In this document: positions 23,124 through 35,100 of the stretch, piece by piece
Layout of the letters: each line of letters begins with the position of its first letter
How positions within the stretch are numbered: position 1 is the stretch's first letter
Source: Ciona intestinalis
Lineage: Eukaryota > Chordata > Ascidiacea > Phlebobranchia > Cionidae
NCBI RefSeq assembly: GCF_000224145.3
Contig: NW_004190397.2
Coordinates: forward strand, 353,033 to 417,032
Length of the DNA: 64,000 nt
Reading direction: 5' to 3'
Translations under genes and position numbers: made by a program
Notes under the pieces: model-generated
What the model was told of the DNA's origin: nothing
The model's database searches: none
Seen by the model: the letters and a program-made list of their open reading frames with translations, nothing else

Positions 23124-26100
23124 GTAAGTGTGTTGCATATAATAATTTTCTCAAGATTATAAAATATATTTAGTACATTTTTGTCCGTTTTTTCTTTTCC
23201 CATTTGTTGAATTTGTTCCCGCTTTTCAAGCAACTCTGTTTTTTCCATTATCCTCTAGTACCTTATTTTTTCTTTCTTACGTATTTTAGGCAAATCTCTT
23301 NNNNNNNNNNNNNNNNNNNNNNNNNNNNNNNNNNNNNNNNNNNNNNNNNNTATTAAATTATTGTCAAACATATTTTTGGCGGAAAATCAACAAACTAAAT
23401 CAAAATCGGTTGATTTTTTGTTGAATTTATAAAAATTAACAATAAAATAGTTGATTTCTTAAGGTATAAGAATTAGCATACATTTTAAAAACTTCTAAAA
23501 AATTGTTTAAAATCAACAGAAAAACGAACAAAAATTGTGCAACGTTACAGCTTTAGTTTACCTTTTTTGTTGATTTTGTTGAATTTAACATGAAACGAGT
23601 AAATGCAGCCGTTAAATCAGCCCAGTTGAAATATGGGGAAAAAAAAGTTTTAATTACACTTAAAACTACATTTCTGCTTCTGCATTTGTGTCTGATACTA
23701 CTACAGCTAGCACAGGTTAGTGACTTAAATATGTTTTTTTTTTATGTATTAATGTAATTTTTTAGTAATATATAAATTCGTTGATAAACTGTAAAAACTC
23801 TGTTATTTCATTATTTTCTGTAATTTATTTTTTCCACTTTTTATTTACCACCTAAATTTACTGTTCTGAAATAGTTATGTAGTATTTTAAACTTTCTAGT
23901 TAAACTATTAAAAAGGTATTATTAAGTCTGTGGCGTTACGGTGGCGTATTACCCATCTAAACAGTAGCAGTCGGTGGCATTTGCCACCGTAAATTTCTTG
24001 AGCTAAATTATTAAAATTCTTTTAGGTGATTATTCTACAGTGTGCACTGCTTACTGGCATCAAATTAAGAATATTTGTAACAGTTGTTGCTGTTACTACT
24101 ATCATATTAAAAGTGTTTTTTGATGTCTCACAACACTTTTTTGTTTCGGTCATAAAAAAATTGAAAACAGGTAATTTTGAAAAAATAATTTTTATGTTTT
24201 TGGTTTTTTGAATAAAATTTGCTGTAAGTCTACAGTGAGCATGAGGTGTATGAATACACCATGTGTGTCTGGTGTATAAGAAGACACCCATGTTATAACT
24301 TGACAGTGAGCATGAGGTGTATGAATACACCATGTGTATCTGGTGTATAAGAAGACACCCATGTTATAACTTGACAGTGAGCATGAGGTGTATGAATACA
24401 CCATGTGTGTCTGGTGTATAAGAAGACACCCATGTTATAACTTGACAGTGAGCATGAGGTGTATGAATACACCATGTGTATCTGGTGTATAAGAAGACAC
24501 CCATGTTATAACTTGACAGTGAGCATGCGGTGTACAAATACACCATGTGTGTCTGGTGTATAAGAAGACACCCATGTTATAACTTGACAGTGAGCATGAG
24601 GTGTATGAATACACCATGTGTGTCTGGTGTATAAGAAGATACCCATGTTATAACTTGACAGTGAGCATGGGGTGTATGAATACACCATGCGTGTCTGGTG
24701 TATAAGAAGATACCCATGTTATAACTTGACAATGAGCATGAGGTGTATGAATACACCATGTATGTCTGGTGTATAAGAAGATACCCATGTTATAACTTGA
24801 CAATGAGCATGAGGTGTATGAATACACCATGTATGTCTGGTGTATAAGAAGATACCCACGTTATAACTTGACAATGAGCATGAGGTGTATGAATACACCA
24901 TGTGTGTCTGGTGTATAAGAAGACACCCATGTTATAACTTGACAGCGAGCATGTGGTGTATGAATACATCATGTGTGTCTGGTGTGTAAGAAGATACCCA
25001 TGTTATAACTCTACCTTTACACATACATTAATTAAAAGGTGTAGCTACCACACTTTTTTCCTCCAAATAAACTTAACCTGTTTTTAACTGTGAGCGTGTT
25101 TTAACAACTGTTGTTTTGTCGCTATATCCTGTCCTTTTTCGTTTAAAATATTTCTAAATCTTTGCTACCGTAATCGCAGACAAATAAGTTAATAATATGT
25201 TTTTAATATAAAAAACTAAATTCAATTCATATTACAGATCTAAAAGTTTCATTCAAGTCCGAAATACAAAAGGAATATCAAGCTATGCTCGTGAGAATTT
25301 TAGAATCTGACTCCAGTAGTGATAGCTCTGATTTCCATAGCAGCAGTGATCACGATCACCATAGCAACAGTGATCACGACCACCATAGCAACAGTGATCA
25401 CGGCCACCATAGCAACGGTGATCACGATCACCATAGCAACAGTGATCACGACCACCATAGCAACAGTGATCACGACCACCATAGCAACAGTGATCACGAT
25501 CACCATAGCAGCAGTGATCACGACCACCATAGCAACAGTGATCACGACCACCATAGCAACAGTGATCACGATCACCATACCAACAGTGATCACGACCACC
25601 ATAGCAACAGTGATCACGACCACCATAGCAACAGTGATCACGACCACCATAGCAGCAGTGGTCACGACCGCCATAGCAACAGTGATCACGGAATTTAATC
25701 CCAAATTTGTTAAATGATCACAAAATCTGATCACATGAGTTTTTTTCTCATGATCATAAAATTTGATCACATCAATTTTTTTTCATTATCATGAAACTTG
25801 ATCACATAAGTTTTTTCTCATGATCACAAATTCTGATCATATAAATTTTTCTCATGATCATGAATTTAAACAGCTCATTTCAAAATCACTTATATGTCTT
25901 TCTATATTCACAAGATTTTATAATATATAGAAAAATTATGTAAGTTTTTTTACACTTTCAGTACCAAAGCAGTTTTAATTAATTTAATAACATTTAAAAT
26001 TGACAAAATGCAGGCAAACTTTATCAATTTTTTGTATTTTTCAGCGCCAAATTTTTATCAAAAAATCTGCTATGTAAAATTAGTACATTCAAATTTTTTA

Positions 26101-29100
26101 AATGTTTTAAAAATAAGTTGGATTTTTAAAACAAAATTTTGGACTTAGATAAGTACTGAAAGTGTAATATGCCGGTGCTAAAATATGTGTTTGTTGTTCA
26201 AAATGCAAATAAAGTGAATAAATGATGCTAGAACATACCATTTTTGGCGTCAAATTAAAGAATATAAAATACACATAAATTGTATATATTTATATAGGGT
26301 AGTGATGATAAAAAAAACAGTTGTTAAAACACGCTTGTTGTTAAAAAAGAAAATTTATTTTGTCTTTTCGGTCACGATAACGGAGGACAAGAGAGTTGAC
26401 AAAAGCGAAAAGACGGGTAGTAACGGTAAAACAACAGTTGTTAAAACAAGCTTACAGTTAAAAACACGTTTAATTAAAAGAAAAAAGCGTGGTCGCTACA
26501 CCTTTTAATTAATGTATATGTAAAGACATTACTATAATATGGTGTATTCTTTTTTATACACCTCATGCTCACTGTCAAGTTATAATATGGGTGTCTTCTT
26601 ATACACCAGACACACATGGTGTATTCATACACCTCATGCTCACTTTTTTTACACCCAAGTTATAACATGGGTGTAAAGTTTCAGATAAAAACACAGTTAC
26701 ACTTTACAAACAATACAATGTTTTTAGCTTTATATTTGCCTGACAGCAACAATTTACATTATAATTTATATTATTTAACTTTTTCCTACACTAACTTTAT
26801 TATGGTTTACTAAGAGCCAGTTAATGTGTTTCCTAGAACCTATCAATCTGTTTTGTAAACAACAGAACTAGCCCTGTAGAAACTATTTCCTATTTATTCG
26901 GAATTTACTGTGGCTAGGTCTAAGTTTCACAATTTATCTTGAATTTTCGACAAATGGTAACAGATTAAATAGGTACTAGTTTATTCAGAATTTTGGCAGA
27001 AATTGTGTAAAACTGAGTTTTTGAATATTGTTTTAACAGAAACAGTCCAAAAAGAACTCAGTTTTAGCTATTCAAACTTTAAATTTAATACAGTCTAAAA
27101 GTGTGTTAGTTTGAGCAGACAATCTGAATTTTTTGAATGTTTAACCAGAAACAGCTTATAAAAATAGTTAGTTTAGTCTACAAAATTATGTTCTGAATTT
27201 TCGACCAAAAACAAGTGAAAAGTCTAGCTCAAATAATGAAACCTTTTAGTTATGAATGAATGTAACTTGCTTTTTTCTGATCGCAGTATTCTGCTATTTA
27301 GAAAGATGCTCACAAAGTAACATACATGGTAACTCGTAAGCTGGCATGAGGTGTATGAAACAGAACACGTGTGTTATAACGACTGTCGTTTTCCAGAACA
27401 TGCGAGGATAAATAAGTTACATACGTGGTAACTTGTAAGCAGGCACAAGGTGTATGAAACAGAACACGTGTGTTATAACGACTGTCGTTTTCCAGAACAT
27501 GCGAGGATAAATAAGTTACATACATGGTAACTTGTAAGCTGGCATGAGGTGTATGAAACAGAACACGCGTGTTATAACGACTGTGTTTTCCAGTGCATGC
27601 GAGGATAAAGCAAGTTACATTCGTTTATCTAAGCCAGCTTTTATGTACCAGTTTAACAGATTGCATATCCAGTGTTAAGTTGATTGTATATTAACTGTAG
27701 TAAAATAATTTCGAATATGAGCAAAGACAAAACTGGTAAGTCATTTAATTTCTGCATATTTGTTCAAAATAATCTAATTTGACCAAAAAAAATTTCAGAT
27801 AAAATGCCTTTGCTGGAAAAAAGTAAAACTACTGAATCAGGTAATTTTGTTTTTTAATGCAAATTTTTTGTGCTAACTAATTTTTTTTAGGAAATTCTGA
27901 GGCAGCTAATACTAGTACTACAGGTATGTAGGTGTTCTAACTAAAACTAATTTCCCGGCACAAAAAAATGATATTGAATGAGTGAATGTAACTTATTTAT
28001 CCTCACGTAGCAAAGCAATGACAGTCGTTATAACTTGAGTGTTCTGTTTCATACACCTTGTGTCTGCTTACAAGTTACCACGTTTGAAACTTATTTATCT
28101 TCGCATGGCGGGAAAATGACAGCTGTTATAACACAAGTGTTCTGTTTCATGCACTTCGTGCCAGCTTACGAGTTACCAAGTATGTTACTTTGTGGTTTTT
28201 AATGTTTTTGGCCCCGCCGTTTTGCATAATATAGTAGGGTGGAAGAAGATGGGACACCTTTTTCTTCTATTTTCTCATCCCATTTGGTAGTAAACAAATA
28301 ATATTTACAGACTTATAAAACCGTATCCTCACGGCTCTTAAATAAAGTTGTTATTTGTTCAAAACACGATCAGAAAATATGGGATTTAGATGTCAACAGT
28401 ATCCCATCTTACCATAAAGTAGAATACAGATAAAAAAAATTTTACCCTTTCTAAAATTTTTTTATTAGAACCCACTAAATTTGAAAGTTACGGAATCCCC
28501 CCCAAAAAAAATAGTGTTAAATTTTAAAATTGTTAAATTTTGCTTGGTAATTTTTTTCAATTAAAAAAAAACAATTTTATTTTTTTTTAAACTAGACTTG
28601 GCAACATGCGGGAGTTATGGAACAACTTCCATCCAGTCCTCTCCTGCTACGAGTGCTGCTACATCCTTGATGTTGGCTCCTGGGAGGACCTACTCTCCCG
28701 CATCTTCAGCTGTGGCTTCCCCATCCCATCGGCCATCATATCCTCCCCCCACTATATTGACTCCTCGTCATTCCATCGCTGGATCAGTGATGCCAGGATC
28801 GGAAGAGAAGAAGAAGAAGAAACCTCCTCCTCCCTTCCTGCAAAAAGAAGTCAAAGTAAAAAATATTTTTTTATAATTTTTTTCTTTAATAATATTTTTT
28901 TTATAAATCAAAGTAAAAATCTTTTTTTATTTTTGTTTATTTTATAATGATTTTTTTTATAATTTTTTTATTTATCAACTTAGTAAAAATACAATTTTAT
29001 AAAAAAAATGTTCTAATTAAAGTTATTTGTGTTTTTAAATACACTTTATTATAAAATATTATGTTTTTTTCATTTAAAAAGTATTTATAATAAAATCTAA

Positions 29101-32100
29101 TTTGATAAAAGATTCCAAAAATTTCCTAAATAAAAACACTTTGCATTATAATAAAATTCATTTATTTTTGTTATTTTCAGATCAAAAATCCCAAAGAAAT
29201 TAACCATTCAATGTTACTACAAATACTGCATAAGAAGTTTTTAGCAGATTATGAAAAATGGCACAAAAAAACACGAACTTTTAAAATGGCGAATCTTATT
29301 GTCACAATTATTATTATATCTGTACAAGTTACTCAAGTAAGATTTAAGAAAATATAAGCTTTAATTTTTTTCTAAAAGGAAGGCTCTAAATTGAGTTATA
29401 ACCATGAATTAATGTAACTTGCTTTATACTTATGTAGCTGGAAAACGATAGTCGTTATAACACGGGTGTTCTGTTTCATACACATCGAAAAACAGATAAA
29501 AGCTTAAGCTATTTTTTTCTTTTTAGGCACAAATGTTATAAATTAACAGTGAGTATGAAGTGTATGAATACACCATGTGTGTCTGGTGCATAAGAAGACA
29601 CCCATGTTATAACTCAACAGTGAGCATGAGGTGTATGAATACATCATGTGCGTCTGGTGTGTAAGAAGACACCCATGTTATAACTCAACAGCGAGCATGA
29701 GAAGACACCCATGTTATAACTCAACAGCGAGCATGAGGTGTATAAACACCCCATATCCTTTCAAAACCCACAATAAATTACAAATTACATCTAAACCAAT
29801 TATCAGGTCATATTGTTCCAACTGAGCGATAAAACATTGAGTTCAGGCACCAAAAAAGCTGCTGCTACAATTCTGCCGTCCATTACAAGTGCTATACTTG
29901 CTTTGCAACTAAAGCTAGGATGGTCAGAGAAAGGAACGAGGTGCAAAAAAGGTATGTGTGTGTAAATACACAACTGTGTTATGACCTGACAGTGAGCATG
30001 AGGTGTATGAATACACTATGTGTGTCTGGTGTATAAGAAGACACCCATGTTATAACTCAACAGTAAGCATGCGGTGTATAAAAACACCATGTGTGTCCGG
30101 TGTATAAGAAAACACCCATGTTATAACTCAACAAAAAACATACAGTGATAAAATGTAATGAATCAAAACTAAATCAAGAACTTTGTGCAGCGGCCGCATT
30201 ATTCAAGAAGTTGGCAACACATTCAAAATATCGCATGGAGATGCTAGAAGCTGGCGGCGTTTTTTCAGACACTTCAAAAATATGGAATCTTGCTTTGATA
30301 TCTGAATCTTCTGAAATACCAGCTTTTGTTTCAGCTTATTGACGATTTCTGTTGTATATTGAAGATTTTTATTGTTTATTGAAGATTTCTGTTGTATATT
30401 AAAGATTTCTATTGTATATTGGAGATTTCTATTGTATATTGAAGATTTCTATTGTACAAAATATACCAGATATTTTGCACTTGTAAAAATTGTACTCTTT
30501 TCGCAAAAAATAAAATTACAATTCGATTTTTACTGCGAAAATAAACAGACACTTTAAATCTATATAACTTTTTCTTTTATGACTTTTTTATTCTGTCTAT
30601 TAAACTGTTAATATATATTTTATAGTTAAAAATATCTAATTATTTTAACAGTATTTTTAAGGTACCAACTTTTACATAGTTTTTTCTTTTACGAAAAATA
30701 CCGTGAATTCATAAATTTTGGAGCCATTTTTGGTACAATAAAAACACAAAACTGTCACTTTCAGACAAAAAAAACATCTGTATTTCTAAAAAATGCTGTT
30801 TGAGAAGTAAAAAATACGATTTTTTACAAAATTGCGATACTTTTTAAGTATACTACTTATAAAATACGATTTTCTTTTAGAAAACATAAAAAAAAATTTT
30901 TATTAAATATTCAAGTTAAAAAACTTTTTTTGTTCGTAATGTATTTTTGTAACATATTTTTTACCTATATTCGTACAACAGGTGACCTTGCTTGAAATGA
31001 AAGAACTAAACGAAAGACAGCGAGCAGACCATGCCACAAAAATGTATAATAAACTCAAGTCTTCACTAAATGAACTTGAAAACAGAAATTCTGAACTAGA
31101 TCAAAAATTCAGTGAAGTAGGTTTTAAAAATTTTGTTATTTTTCTGTTACTTCTGCTACCAGGCATAATGCAAATAATCTTTCAATGGTCTATCTGGTAT
31201 AAAAGGTAGTGTATTTCCAACGTTTCGTCTGCCATTTGGAACAAAATTGTTTTATTTTTTCATAAAGTCTAGCCAGATGGCATATGAAACCTCGGAAATA
31301 CGTTTTTCTAAAAAAATTTGGAAACACACTACTTTTTTTTATAAAAAATTTGGAAATGCACTACGTTTTTCTAAAAAAAAATTGGAAATACACTACGTTT
31401 TTTCAAAAAATTTTGGAAATACACTTTTTTTACTAATTTCTTGCTTAGTTGACAAAAATGAACATGGAGGCGCAGAAGACGGAACGAGATCTTCGGGATG
31501 AACTTGCAGAGGTTGTTCCTCGATCTGTAAGTGATGCTGATCGGAAGAAGATGGTTCTTCTTCAGGAAGATCTCGTGAAAACTAAGGTGACATAAACAAA
31601 ATCATCATAAAAAACAACAAAAAAATCAACAAAAAAAAACAATAAAAAATTAACAAAAAAAAACAACAAAAAAATCAACAGAAAAATCAACAAAAAATCC
31701 ACTCTTCCACAGCTTAAGATGTCCAAACTACAAGACATTGCTGAAATTTCTCGGAATCAACTACAAAGCGTTCAATCGCAACAACAAGCGAGAGACAGGG
31801 AGTTGAAATCGTTACGTCAACAATTAAAAACGTTTCAACATCAAACAGATAATAACGCATTAATTGGTAAAAAATTATTTATTTTTTAAAAGTTATTGTT
31901 TTTTTTTGCAGAAAAAGTGGATTTTTGTTTAAAAATTTTTGTTTTTTATTGTAGAGACTATATTTTCCCTTGTTTCTTTACCTTTACTGTGTTTTTTTTG
32001 TCTTTCGAAATTATATTTTTTGTGCAAAAGAATATATATATATATATATACCTGTTCTTGCTTGTTTTTTACATGCTTATTACAGTTTTTATTAAACTAT

Positions 32101-35100
32101 TGAATTTATAAATTACAACTTAAATCCATATTTTGACATTTTCTTGCTTCGTAAACCTGTTTTTTTTAATTTAAAATTAACAATTCTGCTAAAAATTTGT
32201 TTTTCAACAAAAATTTAAATTTTTTTTATCGAATTTATGCCATCAATATACCTATAATAACATAAAAATCTTATAAAACAGGCCAACTGCACCACCAAGT
32301 GTTGACATTGCAAGCGAGCGAGTCAGATTTGGAACGAAAATTATCAAATACAAGACAGGATGTTATTAAATTGAAAGCGAAACTTTTTAAAGCTGAAAAA
32401 CTCACTGGTAGGTTTTGTGTGTTTGTTGTTATTCTTGTTTTTGTTTGTATATGTGTCTGTTTTAGTGTGTTTATTGTTGAGATATGTTTATATTTGTTTT
32501 TTCTGTATGTCTTTTTTGTGTGTTTTTTGTTAGGCTATATTTATATTTGTGTTTGTTTTTCTGTTTGTGTCTTTTTTGTGTGTTTGTTGAGATATATTTA
32601 TATATTCTTTTTTCGCTGTGTGTGTCTGCTTTTTGTGTCTGTTTTCAAAAACCCCAAAATTATTTTATTTTTTTTCACCAGATTTTTACGTTTAATTTTT
32701 TTTACCAGACGAAAAAGAAGATGCGGTTTACCTCACAAGAGCAGAATGCAACACAAAAATCAGAAATTTACGAAAAACCATCCAGAGTTTGCGGCAACAG
32801 TTCAGTGGTGCTTTGCCGATTTCACAACAAGAAAAATTCGCCAAAACTATGATACGGTACTTTTTTTATTACTGTTGTTGTTCTTGTTGCAAATTTCTTG
32901 GTCATAAATTTTGGGTTATTTATGGGTTTTTTTATTTTTATATATTTTTTGTTTTTTTTCACTTTTTTTAAAAGTGTTATAGTTTTGTTTTTCTGTCTTT
33001 TTTCACTTGTTTATATATATATAAATATAGAATTTTTATTTTTTGGGTTCCTTTTTATATTTTATTCTTGTTTTTTGGATGTTATTGTTTTTTTTTGTTT
33101 TTTTTTTCTTTTATAATCCTTCCTGTTTTATAAAATATATTTCCTTTTATTTTTATGCTTAATTTTTCCCTTTTTTTTTCGCTCTAAAAAGTGTTTCACT
33201 GAAAATAATTTCTTCACAGATTGAGAGGAGACAAAAAATTGGTTGAAGAAGAAATGAGAAAGATGAGAATCGAGCGCGAGAAGCTTGAGGATCAGCTCCT
33301 GGAGGCGGAAGTCCGGAAGAAAGGACTGGAGGACCTAAGAAGAGCAATTGAGGATAAACGAGGAGCAGACCAGCTGACGGAATGGTGTAGAAAAATGGAT
33401 GGGCTCAGATTAAAAGACATGAAATTACAGAGACAGGTGAATGAATAGTTAATTTGTGTAACAGATAAAATATATATAAATTTTAAAAAAAATGTAAAAT
33501 ATACATAAAAAAAACATTAAATTAAATATATATAAAAATTGTAAAATATAAATAAAAAAAAAATTAAATTAAAATTTTTATTTTGCCTAAAATAGTTTTT
33601 GGAATATGTATTTTTTTGTTGTATGTAACTTATATATCCTCCAAATGCAGGGCAATGGCAGTCGTTAAAGCAGGGTCTTATTATATCGCAATTGAGTGTG
33701 TCCTTGGGCAAGACACTTAACGGCAATTTCTCCAACCCAGTGGTCACTAATGGGTTGTCCAAATTATCAGCCACACATAAAAACAGTTATCCACATAGTA
33801 ACATACTTGGTAACTCTTAAGCAGACACTAGGTCTATTAAACAGAAAACCGTGTTATAACGACTGTCATTACCCCACCACACAAGGATAAATAATTCGTT
33901 TTTATATTATATTTTCATATATATGTATTTTCTTATGTTATAACAACTGACATTACCCCACCACACAAGGATAAACAAGTTACATTCATTTATTCATAAT
34001 ATATTTTGATATATTTATATATATTAGGTGACGCGGCAAAATGAGCAGATTTCTTACATGGAAAGATTAAACAACCAACATGAAAACACTATTTCTAGCT
34101 TGGAAGAAGACATTGTTCAAATGTTAAAGGTATGATTTCTTCATTGGAAATGTAATGTTATTCTATATGGGTGAGGTCCTACAACAGGACACGCATAGGG
34201 CCTTAGATTTAGGCCAGAGTTGGCAATTTACTTTATTCTCTATGGGTGAGGTCCTACAGCAGAGCATAATATAACAAAATATATGCCAGCGGTTCTCAAC
34301 CTCCGTTCCACATCAATTTTTCTGCCAGTCCGCCAAAAATATTACAATTTTACATCTAATTTGCAAAATGCAAGATGTTGTAGTCTTGTCTATTGATTAA
34401 AGTAATAAAATATCAAATTTAAACTGATTTAGAACTTGGCCAGTTCCGTAATTTTCAGCACTGTGACGAAACATAGAGTTCATGGTCTACTTTGGGCGTA
34501 ATTACATTTGGGTTGATTTTTTAAGGTCCACCGGTGTGCAAAATTTGTTTTAAAATTTTAGAGGTCCACAAGCTAAAAAGGCTGGGAAACACTGACATAA
34601 AATAACGAAATATATATAGTAGGGTGGGGGAAGATGGGACACCTTTTCATTCTATTTTCTCGTCCAATTCGGTGGGAAGCATATAAAACTTAAGAATTAT
34701 GAAACCTTATTCCTACGACTCCCATATACCGATGTTAAGTATATAACACGATCAGATGNNNNNNNNNNNNNNNNNNNNNNNNNNNNNNNNNNNNNNNNNN
34801 NNNNNNNNTACGACTCCCATATACCGATGCTAAGTATTTTAAACCCGATCAGTATGTTTGGATATCATGTCTTCAAGCTGTCCCATCTTCCCCCACCCTA
34901 CTGTACATTTTGTTATGTATTCTGATTTGGGGAAATTTCGCCTGCCTGCATACCTTGATGTTTTTAAAATGTGGCGACCAATAATATTATGTTTCTATGT
35001 ATAGGTACAGGAGGACCACCAGGTGGAGTGGGAGAGCAGAGAGAGCGAGTTAGAACGATTACTCGACCAATTTCAAAATCAACAACGCGAAGTTAATAAA

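Noticed and set aside
24022-24972. Series of overlapping 60-residue minus-strand reading frames (MVYSYTSCSLSSYNMG...)
   Set aside because: They are the same 71-bp satellite read every second unit; no coding or splice logic, and the repeat occurs in both orientations elsewhere.
24237-25006. CRISPR-like array
   Set aside because: Regular repeats but no unique spacers; every base belongs to the unit, and the sequence is a eukaryotic intron.
25300-25770. Long antisense frame of (VITVAMVV)n and a second plus-strand frame of (VITTTIAT)n over the His-repeat exon
   Set aside because: The 24-bp unit keeps all frames open. Only the SDHDHHSN frame joins upstream exons in phase and follows a non-repeat coding start.
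32403-33150. Cys/Phe/Val-rich plus-strand frames in CEP290 introns
   Set aside because: They run from exon sequence into T- and TGT-rich introns after a clear GT donor; composition artefact.
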